Shown: positions 1 through 6,074 of the stretch, one piece after another
Position numbering within the stretch: the first letter of the stretch is position 1
How the letters are laid out: each line of letters opens with the position of its first letter
Source: Planctomycetota bacterium
GTDB taxonomy: Bacteria; Planctomycetota; Planctomycetia; Pirellulales; Lacipirellulaceae
Assembly: GCA_024278035.1 (NCBI GenBank)
Contig: JAJRUA010000301.1
Coordinates: forward strand, 1-6,907
DNA length: 6,907 bases
Reading direction: 5' to 3'
The notes under the pieces: model-generated
Database searches by the model: none
Told to the model about the DNA's origin: nothing
The model's input: the letters and a program-made list of their open reading frames with translations, nothing else
Translations under genes and position numbers: made by a program

Positions 1-339
1 ACGGAGGCGATCACGCACCTCATCAAGCAATGTCTGAAATAAATCAGGATCGCTAAACGGAAGGCGATAGGCGCTCGAAAGACCGTTGTAGTTGACCGTG
101 ACAACGGCGACGTTAAGCCGTGCCTGCGCCATGTTGTTCCAAACGACTTGTGGATCGCCGTGGAAGTGGATCAGCAGATCGACCTTGCCATCTTCACGAT
201 GCTCGTAGCTGTCAGGAATAAAGAGTTGCCACTGCGGCTGGCTCAACGCAATCGGTCGCCCTGCGGCTGAGGCAAGATCGTCTGCTGAGGCAATCGTTGT
301 TAGCAACAGAGCGGCGATACAGCCAACGGATTTAATCAT
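1..339 (-). CDS. Secreted alpha/beta-hydrolase-like protein, N-terminal part (runs off the left edge)
   Basis: The first 113 codons are visible and remain open at base 1, so the C-terminus is missing. The protein starts with a signal peptide: K3, a hydrophobic core around residues 5-16, and an ASA|DD signal peptidase site after residue 19, so export is likely. The mature part has a beta-strand-like segment (VDLLIHFHGD, residues 53-62) and then VAVVTVNYNG (77-86). A strand ending in HFHGD resembles the oxyanion-hole region of alpha/beta hydrolases and esterases. The nucleophile elbow (GxSxG) would lie beyond the window, so the family call is an inference. The ATG at 339-337 lies inside the last codons of the upstream exonuclease gene, an 8-nt overlap that suggests co-transcription and translational coupling. 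I do not recognise a specific gene, and the substrate is unknown. Confidence 0.62.
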   Translation of the reverse strand, partial: MIKSVGCIAALLLTTIASADDLASAAGRPIALSQPQWQLFIPDSYEHREDGKVDLLIHFHGDPQVVWNNMAQARLNVAVVTVNYNGLSSAYRLPFSDPDLFQTLLDEVRDRLR

Positions 340-1312
340 GATTGTTTCCTTTCACCCCTTTCCACAGCTTTCGCTCGATATTTGGAAAATACTGTGTCCA
401 ATGGCTTTCGACGTTTGGGCAATCGTTGATGAGCTGGCCGAAGCTTGCCATTTTGGCATCGATGTTATCGATGTAGTGCAAGGCGACCGCTTCGAGCGAC
501 ATGGGCAGCTTCGCGCTGCCGTAGGCGTACTCACCATGGTGGCTGATAATCATGTGCTTGATTTCCATCAGCAGGACGGGGGAGAAGGCAAGCTGGCTGC
601 GTCGCTCGGCTTCTTTGGCTTTGGCGTCGAGTTCTGAGAGAGCGAGGATCATATGCCCCAGCATTTGGCCGGCGTCGGAGTAGGCGATGTCGCGCTCGTA
701 GGTTAGTTCGTCCACCTTGGCCGAGTCGTGCAGGAACGCACCGACCAGGAGCTTCTCGGTGTCGAGCTGCGCGTAGCGTGGCCCGATGAGGAGACAAAGC
801 TCAAGCATGCCCACCGTGTGATCGAGTAGGCCCCCTTGGTAGGCGTGATGGTTCTTCATGGCCGCCGGTGCGCGGGTGAACTTGTCCATGAAGACATCGT
901 CTTCCAGATAGGCGTTCACCAATGCCAGAAGCGGGGCGGATTTGATGCCGCGCAAAATTTCGACTAAACGCGAACGCATCTTGCTGATGTCTTCCGACTG
1001 GAGCAACAAGAAGTCGGCTTCATCCACTTCAGCCGCCGAGACCGCATGGATACTCTTGGCGATCAGTTGCATCGAGCCCTGGAAAAGCTGAGTCGCGCCT
1101 TCGACCATCACGTAGTCGCCATTCTCGAATGCCTTGAAGTCGGAGTCGCTGGCGTTCCACATACGCGCTTGTATCGAGCCCGATCGGTCGGACAAGTCGA
1201 GCTGTAAGTAGAGATTCCCCTGTCGATTGGGCCGAAGCTGTTTGTTGCTGGCCAGGAAGGTTTGATCAACTTGCTCATTGTGGTTGAGCTGAGAAGCAAA
1301 GCGACGAGACAT
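332..1312 (-). CDS. YhaM-like 3'-5' exoribonuclease (OB fold + HD domain)
   Basis: This 326-residue protein has the two-domain layout and the length of Bacillus YhaM (about 314 aa), a 3'-5' exoribonuclease that degrades RNA and single-stranded DNA. Residues about 27-92 form an OB-fold nucleic-acid-binding domain (GNLYLQLDLSDRSGSIQARM, then a GDYVMVEG strand). The rest is an HD phosphohydrolase-type domain with candidate metal ligands H165 (LLDHTVGM), H195-D196 (GAFLHDSAK), H258-H259 (IISHHGEY) and D282 (HYIDNID). The HHAYQGGLLDHT segment at residues 155-166 is typical of this family. All HD motifs are intact. The minus-strand ATG at 1312-1310 is preceded by a pyrimidine-rich leader without Shine-Dalgarno sequence. 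The end overlaps the secreted hydrolase-like gene by 8 nt. The molecular family is well supported; the exact in vivo substrate is inferred. Confidence 0.88.
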   Translation of the reverse strand: MSRRFASQLNHNEQVDQTFLASNKQLRPNRQGNLYLQLDLSDRSGSIQARMWNASDSDFKAFENGDYVMVEGATQLFQGSMQLIAKSIHAVSAAEVDEADFLLLQSEDISKMRSRLVEILRGIKSAPLLALVNAYLEDDVFMDKFTRAPAAMKNHHAYQGGLLDHTVGMLELCLLIGPRYAQLDTEKLLVGAFLHDSAKVDELTYERDIAYSDAGQMLGHMILALSELDAKAKEAERRSQLAFSPVLLMEIKHMIISHHGEYAYGSAKLPMSLEAVALHYIDNIDAKMASFGQLINDCPNVESHWTQYFPNIERKLWKGVKGNNHD

Positions 1313-1317
1313 GGGAG

Positions 1318-1469
1318 GGAATGCGGAGTTCGGAAGGGGGATTGCGAAATGAGGAGAGGGCGCAGCTTACCAGAAACTTCTGTCGATGGCCGGGGGCGTG
1401 GCATTCCCTGAGACGCTCTGCCTAGTTTACAATGTTGCCTTATTCTTTCCATTCCGCATTCCGAACTCC
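1318..1469. repeat. Mirrored leader repeat between divergent yhaM-like gene and proS
   Basis: The spacer holds two overlapping perfect inverted repeats: GGAATGCGGA at 1318-1327 against TCCGCATTCC at 1453-1462, and GGAGTTCGGAA at 1325-1335 against TTCCGAACTCC at 1459-1469. The two modules occur in opposite order in the two arms, so this is not one simple hairpin. Read in the direction of each gene, TTCCGAACTCC and CCGCATTCC lie 5-25 nt before the ATG of the exonuclease gene and about 10-26 nt before the ATG of proS. The motif could be a regulatory leader element or a copy of a dispersed intergenic repeat. Confidence 0.6.
1404..1433 (+). promoter_or_regulatory. Candidate sigma-70-type promoter for proS
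   Basis: TACAAT at 1428-1433, within TAGTTTACAATG, is a good -10 hexamer (5 of 6 bases of TATAAT). The -35 element is weak: TTCCCT at 1404-1409 with an 18-bp spacer. Transcription would begin near 1440, leaving a leader of about 40 nt before the ATG at 1480. The possible upstream ATG at 1432 would lie inside this -10 box, which argues against it as the proS start. Confidence 0.35.
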
Positions 1470-1479
1470 CACTTCCCCA

Positions 1480-3012
1480 ATGGCGAAGACCGCGATCACG
1501 CCCACCCGCTCCGAAAACTACCCGGAATGGTACCAGCAAGTCGTCAAGGCGGCCGATCTGGCAGAAAACTCCGATGTGCGAGGCTGCATGGTCATCAAGC
1601 CATGGGGCTATGCCATTTGGGAGAACATCCAGCAGCGGCTCGACGCGATGTTCAAGGCCACCGGCCATGAGAACGCCTATTTCCCGCTGTTTATTCCGAT
1701 GAGCTTCCTGGAAAAGGAAGCGGAGCACGTCGAAGGGTTCGCCAAGGAATGTGCTGTCGTCACGCACCATAGGCTCGAACCCGACGGCAAAGGGGGCCTC
1801 CAACCGGCCCCGTCGGCCAAGCTCGACGAGCCGCTCATCGTTCGGCCGACGAGCGAAACGATCATCGGGGCGACCTTTGCCCGTTGGGTGCAAAGCTACC
1901 GCGACTTGCCGATTCTGATTAACCAATGGGCCAACGTGGTTCGCTGGGAGCTACGCACGCGGATGTTCCTTCGGACCGCTGAGTTCCTCTGGCAGGAGGG
2001 CCACACGGTCCATGCCACGAGCGAAGAGGCGCAGGAAGAGACCCGCAAAATGCTCAATGTCTATGCCGATTTTGCTGAGAACGTGATGGCCATGCCGGTG
2101 ATTCGGGGCGAAAAGACCGCCGGCGAGCGTTTTCCGGGAGCCGTGGCGACTTACTCGATCGAAGCGATGATGCAGGACCGCAAGGCACTGCAAGCGGGCA
2201 CGAGCCATTTCCTCGGCCAAAACTTTGCCAAGGCTCAAGAAATCAAGTTCCAAAGTGAATCGGGCGACCTGGAGCATGCCTGGACCACCAGTTGGGGCGT
2301 CAGCACCCGGCTCGTGGGGGCGCTCATCATGACCCATTCCGATGACGATGGCCTCGTCTTGCCGCCCAAGCTGGCCCCGGCCCATGCGGTGATTCTGCCG
2401 ATCTACCGGAACGACGAAGACCGAAAGACAGTGCTGGAATACTGCGAAACGCTCAAGGCAGAGCTGGAAGGCGTTGTCTGGGACGATGAGTCGGCACAAA
2501 TGGCCGGCATGGGGCGTGTGCGTGTCCGTATCGATGACCGCGACCTGCGTGGCGGCGAAAAGAAATGGCAATGGGTCAAACGGGGTGTCCCGCTACGGAT
2601 TGAGATTGGCCCGCGCGACGTGGCGTCGGGCGGCGCGATGGTCGCCCGTCGCGATCGCTCTGGCAAAGGAGAGCCGACCGACCGGTCGGAGCTGGTCGCC
2701 TCAATCGCTGCGACGCTCAACGAAATGCAGCAGGGCATGTTCGACCGAGCCGCCAAGGAACGTGACGAAGCGACCCAAGTGATTGACACCCTGGCCGAAT
2801 TCGAGGCGTTTTTTGCTGAAGGTACGCCGGGCGGCTTTGCTTATGCCCATTTTACGGACGGCCCCGAGATGGAGGCCAAGTGCAAGGCACTCAAAGTGAC
2901 GGCACGCTGTATCCCGGTCGAACCGGTCCACCCCGGCGACGACACCCCCGGCAAATGCCTCTTTACGGGCGAGCCGAGCGAACGCCGAGCGGTGTTTGCC
3001 CGCGCGTACTAG
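1480..3012 (+). CDS. proS: Prolyl-tRNA synthetase, archaeal/eukaryote-type
   Basis: This cytoplasmic enzyme charges tRNA-Pro with proline using ATP. The 510-residue protein is a class II synthetase of the archaeal/eukaryotic type: it lacks the long editing insertion of E. coli-type ProRS and carries a C-terminal extension ending in FARAY. Visible motifs are the N-terminal SENYPEWYQQVV segment (11-22), the proline-binding RPTSET loop (122-127), class II motif 2 (RWELRTRMFLRTAEFLWQEG, 155-174) and motif 3 (TSWGVSTRLVGA, 270-281, with R277). The anticodon-binding domain begins near residue 300 (VLPPKLAP). The C-terminal region shows C468, C477 and C493, possibly a partly kept zinc site. An in-frame ATG at 1432 would add 16 residues of repeat-derived sequence and sits in a likely -10 box. 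I chose 1480 because MAKTAITPTRSENYPEW matches the usual N-terminus. No Shine-Dalgarno sequence is seen. Confidence 0.95.
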   Translation: MAKTAITPTRSENYPEWYQQVVKAADLAENSDVRGCMVIKPWGYAIWENIQQRLDAMFKATGHENAYFPLFIPMSFLEKEAEHVEGFAKECAVVTHHRLEPDGKGGLQPAPSAKLDEPLIVRPTSETIIGATFARWVQSYRDLPILINQWANVVRWELRTRMFLRTAEFLWQEGHTVHATSEEAQEETRKMLNVYADFAENVMAMPVIRGEKTAGERFPGAVATYSIEAMMQDRKALQAGTSHFLGQNFAKAQEIKFQSESGDLEHAWTTSWGVSTRLVGALIMTHSDDDGLVLPPKLAPAHAVILPIYRNDEDRKTVLEYCETLKAELEGVVWDDESAQMAGMGRVRVRIDDRDLRGGEKKWQWVKRGVPLRIEIGPRDVASGGAMVARRDRSGKGEPTDRSELVASIAATLNEMQQGMFDRAAKERDEATQVIDTLAEFEAFFAEGTPGGFAYAHFTDGPEMEAKCKALKVTARCIPVEPVHPGDDTPGKCLFTGEPSERRAVFARAY

Positions 3013-3052
3013 CAAAAGACGATCCACCAGCATTCGGCCTATTTCAAAGGGC

Positions 3053-3081
3053 TTGTCGCCTGGGGCTTATCGCGATATCCT
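3053..3081 (+). promoter_or_regulatory. Candidate promoter of the tRNA-Thr gene
   Basis: TTGTCG at 3053-3058 and TATCCT at 3076-3081 are separated by exactly 17 bp, each matching 4 of 6 consensus bases. The predicted transcription start lies near 3088, about 40 nt before the mature tRNA. The assignment rests on pattern only. Confidence 0.3.
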
Positions 3082-3090
3082 GACAGGCTT

Positions 3091-3123
3091 GCCCGTAGAG
3101 CCACGTTTTGGCCCGCTACGGGC
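3091..3123 (+). other. Inverted repeat just upstream of tRNA-Thr
   Basis: GCCCGTAG at 3091-3098 pairs perfectly with CTACGGGC at 3116-3123 around a 17-nt loop that includes a TTTT stretch. It ends 3 nt before the tRNA 5' end. It could be a proS 3' hairpin or a structure in the tRNA precursor leader. There is no T tract after the stem, so a classical terminator is not supported. Confidence 0.35.
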
Positions 3124-3126
3124 GAC

Positions 3127-3200
3127 GCCGGCGTAGCTTCAATTGGCAGAGCACCGCATTCGTAATGCGGGGGTTGTGGGTTCGAATCCCACCGCTGGCT
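3127..3200 (+). tRNA. tRNA-Thr (anticodon CGT)
   Basis: The 74-nt sequence folds as a full cloverleaf. The acceptor stem GCCGGCG pairs with CGCTGGC (one G-T pair), the D stem is GCTT/GAGC, and the anticodon stem is CCGCA/TGCGG around the 7-base loop TTCGTAA. The T arm is GTGGG-TTCGAAT-CCCAC, and the discriminator is T. Anticodon CGT reads the threonine codon ACG. The first pairs G1-C72 and C2-G71, together with G35 and U36, fit the known threonine identity elements. The 3' CCA is not encoded. The gene lies alone between proS and the TPR/alpha-CTD gene. The spacer behind it (3201-3331) has a T6 run at 3238-3243 without a clear preceding hairpin and a C/T-rich tract at 3303-3330; I see no further gene there. 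Confidence 0.95.
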
Positions 3201-3331
3201 TTTACAGCACGGCTCAAAGTGGATTGGTTCTGCGATCTTTTTTAGCCGCTGGATACCATGAGTTAGCTTCTGGGATAGCCCTTTAGTAGCTGCTTGACCT
3301 ACCAACCCCTCCCCCCACCGATTCCTTCCCT

Positions 3332-4687
3332 ATGACGATGGCCCTCGATAATTTAGGTGGCGGCCCTGCCACCGATAACGAACTCAAGCAATCGATCGTC
3401 TCCACGGCGGCGTTTGGGCCGCGTGAAATTGAAGAGATCATTCGTACGATTGCGGAGAATTACACGAAATACCGTGAACTTCGTGAAGCGGTGGGGGAAC
3501 TTGAGGACATGCCAAGCCGCACCCCTGCGGCGTCGGCCAAGTTGGGCGTCTGCCTCTACCTCATCGGTCGTTACCGCGATGCGATTGAAGTGCTGAGCCA
3601 TGCCGATGGCGGGGCGCTGACGCACTTTTACCTCGGCAAAGCCCAGTTGGCTCTGGACGATTACGCCACAGCCGTCGCGTCGTACGACTCGGCCATGCGA
3701 GCCGGTTACGATAAAGACGTCGTCACGCTCGCCAAGGCTGAGGCGATTCGCTACACGGGGAATTCGGAAGAGGCAATGACGTTTCTCGATAGCCTCTCCG
3801 GTGCCGTTGAACAGACGGCCGAGTACCTTTACCAACGATCGGCCACGGTCCAGGCGCTGAGTGGCAACCCTGAAGAAGTCATCGCCCTATTAGAGCGAGC
3901 CGTTGCAGCCGATCCGGGCCATGCGGGCGCACTGTTTGGGCTTGCGATTCAGAACGACCGTAACGGCAACGATGACTACGCCCGCGACCTGTACGAAAAA
4001 GCGGCTCAGCAATTTCCGACGCATGTCGGCACGTTATTGAACCTTGGCATTCTTTACGAAGATTTAGAGCAGTACGAACGGGCCAAGGGTTGTTACAACC
4101 GGATTCTTGACGTTTACCCTGGGCACGAGCGGGCTCGGCTTTTCTTCCGCGATGCGGATGGCAGTCGTGACATGTTCTTCGATGAAGAAGCACGTCGCCA
4201 GCAAGACCGCATGAGCCAGGTGCTCAGCATCCCGGTGACCGACTTCGAGCTAAGCGTCCGCAGCCGCAACTGCCTGCAAAAGATGGGCATTATGACTCTC
4301 GGCGACCTAACCGAGGCGACCGAGCAAGAGTTGCTGACAAGCAAGAACTTTGGCGAAACGTCGCTCGTGGAGATCCACGACATGCTCCTGTCGAAGGGAC
4401 TTGAACTGGGCCAATTCTCTCATCAGAAACGAGAAGAAGAGCCTGCCTACAATCCCGAATCACTTTCGCCGGACGAACGGGCGCTGCTCGACCGTCCGCT
4501 CTCGGATCTTGGCCTTTCGGTCCGGGCACGCAAGTGCATGGTCCGCCTTGGTTTAACAACGATTGGCGAACTGGTCCGCCGCACGCCCGATGAACTGTTG
4601 GAATGCAAGAACTTTGGCGTGACGAGCCTCAACGAGGTGCGCGAGAAGCTAACCCCCCAAGGCCTCAAGCTACGCGGTGAGGCGTAA
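3332..4687 (+). CDS. TPR protein with two RNA polymerase alpha-CTD-like domains
   Basis: This 451-residue protein has no signal peptide and is probably cytoplasmic. Residues about 65-285 form degenerate tetratricopeptide repeats, clearest at 197-230 ([10 protein letters not shown] ... YEKAAQQFP) and 231-264 ([29 protein letters not shown]). Two copies of the helix-hairpin-helix fold of the RNA polymerase alpha C-terminal domain follow at about 299-358 and 389-448. Copy 1 keeps VRSRNCL (R310, N313, C314; compare E. coli R265, N268, C269) and NFGETSL (G341, S344). Copy 2 has VRARKCM (R398, K401, C402) and NFGVTSL (G439, S442). The linker at 361-388 is acidic and polar. The alpha NTD is absent, so this is not RpoA itself. 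A role in transcription, through DNA, sigma or activator contacts with TPRs binding a partner, is inferred. The ATG at 3338 is an alternative start. The stop codon lies 4 nt before the preferred tgt start. Confidence 0.88.
   Translation: MTMALDNLGGGPATDNELKQSIVSTAAFGPREIEEIIRTIAENYTKYRELREAVGELEDMPSRTPAASAKLGVCLYLIGRYRDAIEVLSHADGGALTHFYLGKAQLALDDYATAVASYDSAMRAGYDKDVVTLAKAEAIRYTGNSEEAMTFLDSLSGAVEQTAEYLYQRSATVQALSGNPEEVIALLERAVAADPGHAGALFGLAIQNDRNGNDDYARDLYEKAAQQFPTHVGTLLNLGILYEDLEQYERAKGCYNRILDVYPGHERARLFFRDADGSRDMFFDEEARRQQDRMSQVLSIPVTDFELSVRSRNCLQKMGIMTLGDLTEATEQELLTSKNFGETSLVEIHDMLLSKGLELGQFSHQKREEEPAYNPESLSPDERALLDRPLSDLGLSVRARKCMVRLGLTTIGELVRRTPDELLECKNFGVTSLNEVREKLTPQGLKLRGEA
4679..4682 (+). 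promoter_or_regulatory. Ribosome binding site deciding the tgt start
   Basis: GAGG ends 9 nt before the GTG at 4692, an acceptable Shine-Dalgarno spacing. Nothing similar precedes the upstream in-frame GTG at 4677, so the later start is preferred. The site lies within the last codons of the TPR/alpha-CTD gene, consistent with coupled translation. Confidence 0.4.
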
Positions 4688-4691
4688 CGGC

Positions 4692-5828
4692 GTGGAGCAC
4701 GCGGTTCGTTTTGAGGCGGTATCCGGTCGGCTCTCGGTCACCGGTCCGCGGCGTGGCCGAGTCCACACACCACATGGCGTGGTCGAGACGCCCGCGTTCA
4801 TGCCGGTTGGTACGGTGGGCGCTGTGAAGGGGGTCGATGTGGGACGGCTCGTCGAGACGGGCGCCCAGATGGTGCTCGGCAATACCTACCACTTGTCGGT
4901 CCGGCCGGGCGACGAGGTAGTGGCTGACCTGGGAGGCCTCCATACGCTCTCCGGCTGGCGCGGGCCGATGCTTACCGATTCGGGCGGTTTTCAAGTTTTT
5001 AGCCTTGCCCATAATCGAGAGATTGACGAACGGGGCGTTCGTTTTCAGTCCCATGTGGATGGCTCAGAGATTGATCTGACGCCTGAGCGTTCGATCGAAA
5101 TTCAAGAACGACTGGGTGCCGACGTGGCGATGGTGCTGGACGAAGTGATCGAGTTGCCCGCCCCGCGCGACGAGGTGTGCCGAGCGATGCAGAGAAGCGT
5201 TCGTTGGGCGGGGCGTTGCCAGCAGGCGGCGACCCGATCGGACCAATCGCTGTTTGGCATTGTCCAAGGAGGGCTCGATCCGGAGCTACGGCAAGAATCG
5301 GCTGAGGCGCTCGTTGCCCTTGATTTTGCGGGCTATGCCATCGGCGGTTTGAGCGTCGGCGAGCCACCGCCCGACATGTATCGGGCCATCGCGTTCACGA
5401 CGCCCCACCTGCCCGTGGACCGGCCCCGCTATTTGATGGGGGTCGGCACACCGATCGACTTGCTCGAAGCGGTCGAGCGGGGCGTGGATATGTTCGACTG
5501 CGTTATGCCGACGCGAAACGGTCGGAACGCCCTCGCTTACACTGCCGAGGGCCCCATGCGGCTGCGAAATGCCTGCCACACCCGTGATCCTCGTCCCCTG
5601 GAGATGGATTGTCCCTGCATCGCCTGCCGCCACCATAGCCGGGGCTATTTACGGCATCTGTTCAGGGCGAAAGAGATGCTGGGGCCCATTTTGCTATCGA
5701 TCCACAATCTGACCTACTATCAGCGGCTGATGGCAGGCATTCGGGCAGCCATCGAGTCGGGCCAGTTCGCAGAATTCAAGGCCCAGACGCAAGCCGCCTG
5801 GCGGGGCGTAGGCGAGCCGTCGGCGTAA
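4692..5828 (+). CDS. tgt: tRNA-guanine transglycosylase (queuosine pathway)
   Basis: Tgt swaps guanine 34 of GUN-anticodon tRNAs (Asp, Asn, His, Tyr) for the queuosine precursor preQ1. The 378-residue product is close to the usual bacterial length (about 375). Numbered from the GTG at 4692, it shows TPAFMPVGT (33-41), DSGGFQ with the general-base Asp D96, and [13 protein letters not shown] with the nucleophile D269. The zinc site is C307, C309, C312 (CPCIAC) and H338. Substrate-pocket segments are VLDEV (148-152), GIVQGG and GGLSVGE. The position of Zymomonas Cys158 is valine (V152), as in eukaryotic enzymes, whereas the GLSVGE valine is bacterial-like. A GTG at 4677 would add five residues and overlap the previous gene by 11 nt. 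I prefer 4692 because of the GAGG at 4679-4682 and because the family N-terminus is short. The last residues GEPSA and the stop lie in an inverted-repeat arm. Confidence 0.95.
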   Translation: MEHAVRFEAVSGRLSVTGPRRGRVHTPHGVVETPAFMPVGTVGAVKGVDVGRLVETGAQMVLGNTYHLSVRPGDEVVADLGGLHTLSGWRGPMLTDSGGFQVFSLAHNREIDERGVRFQSHVDGSEIDLTPERSIEIQERLGADVAMVLDEVIELPAPRDEVCRAMQRSVRWAGRCQQAATRSDQSLFGIVQGGLDPELRQESAEALVALDFAGYAIGGLSVGEPPPDMYRAIAFTTPHLPVDRPRYLMGVGTPIDLLEAVERGVDMFDCVMPTRNGRNALAYTAEGPMRLRNACHTRDPRPLEMDCPCIACRHHSRGYLRHLFRAKEMLGPILLSIHNLTYYQRLMAGIRAAIESGQFAEFKAQTQAAWRGVGEPSA

Positions 5829-5844
5829 GCCGCCGGAGGTTTTT
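5817..5844 (+). terminator. Possible Rho-independent terminator at the tgt stop codon
   Basis: CCG-T-CGGC (5817-5824) pairs with GCCG-C-CGG (5829-5836) with one mismatch, around a GTAA loop holding the TAA stop of tgt. A T5 run follows at 5840-5844. The stem is short and lies partly in coding sequence, so it may only attenuate transcription towards yajC. Confidence 0.35.
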
Positions 5845-5940
5845 CCGAAGGGAGAACGGGGGATTGCAGAAGATCGGAATAACGCGCAAAGCGGCTAGCA
5901 ATCGTAGTTATTCCGGATTCCCCAATCCGTAATCCGGATT

Positions 5941-5962
5941 CGTTAGCCGCCGGCGGCTAACG
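5941..5962. repeat. Perfect 22-bp palindrome upstream of yajC
   Basis: CGTTAGCCGCC at 5941-5951 is followed directly by its reverse complement at 5952-5962, with no loop. Its right half also belongs to the 26-bp arm shared with the tgt end. It could be a dispersed repeat core, a protein-binding site or a cruciform-forming sequence. Confidence 0.7.
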
Positions 5963-6001
5963 CTGACGGCTCGCCTGTCCTCCACTGCTGGCGATCTCCC
6001 C

Positions 6002-6030
6002 TTTCGCCTTATCTCATAAGGGTTTATGAT
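6002..6030 (+). promoter_or_regulatory. Candidate promoter for yajC
   Basis: TATGAT at 6025-6030 is a good -10 hexamer (5 of 6). A weak -35, TTTCGC, lies at 6002-6007 with a 17-bp spacer. Transcription would start near 6037, about 38 nt before the GTG of yajC. This would allow yajC and the following gene to be expressed independently of tgt. Confidence 0.3.
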
Positions 6031-6074
6031 TCGCGATTCTGTTCTGCCGGTTTGATCGATTAGGGACCTTTTTT

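Larger units (their letters stand above)
5811..5975. repeat. Intergenic inverted-repeat block with 26-bp arms, overlapping the tgt 3' end
   Basis: The arm at 5811-5836 matches the reverse complement of 5950-5975 at 24 of 26 positions. Nested inside are an imperfect inverted repeat, GGATTG (5861-5866) plus CGGAATAAC (5875-5883) against GTTATTCCG (5907-5915) plus CAATCC (5923-5928), and a 10-bp palindrome AATCCGGATT (5931-5940). The left arm encodes the last residues of Tgt (GEPSA) and its stop codon. No transposase and no obvious target-site duplication are visible. It resembles a small non-coding repeat element or MITE, or paired copies of a dispersed repeat. Confidence 0.75.

Noticed and set aside
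1432..1479. Upstream ATG extending ProRS by 16 residues
   Set aside because: It lies within the probable -10 box and would translate the spacer repeat; family similarity begins after the ATG at 1480.
1108..1926. Minus-strand open frame of 272 codons across the yhaM-like gene start and the proS start
   Set aside because: It lies antisense to proS and overlaps the exonuclease gene in another frame, has no recognisable motif, and crosses the repeat-filled spacer.
1951..2571. Minus-strand open frame of 206 codons inside proS
   Set aside because: It is fully antisense to strongly conserved proS motifs, a common shadow in GC-rich coding DNA.
3039..3305. Minus-strand open frame of 88 codons over the tRNA region
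   Set aside because: It reads straight through the tRNA-Thr gene in antisense; a WDSNPQPPHYECGALPIEA-like peptide is the usual artefact of translating tRNA genes in reverse.
3200..3331. Integration site at the tRNA-Thr 3' end
   Set aside because: No integrase and no repeated tRNA 3' fragment is visible downstream; the next gene fits the host background.
4677..4691. GTG start for tgt five codons upstream
   Set aside because: Possible, but it has no ribosome binding site, whereas GAGG at 4679-4682 is well placed for the GTG at 4692.
5811..5975. CRISPR-like or attachment-site reading of the repeats after tgt
   Set aside because: The repeats are inverted, not direct, with no regular spacers, and no integrase, cas gene or duplicated tRNA end is nearby.
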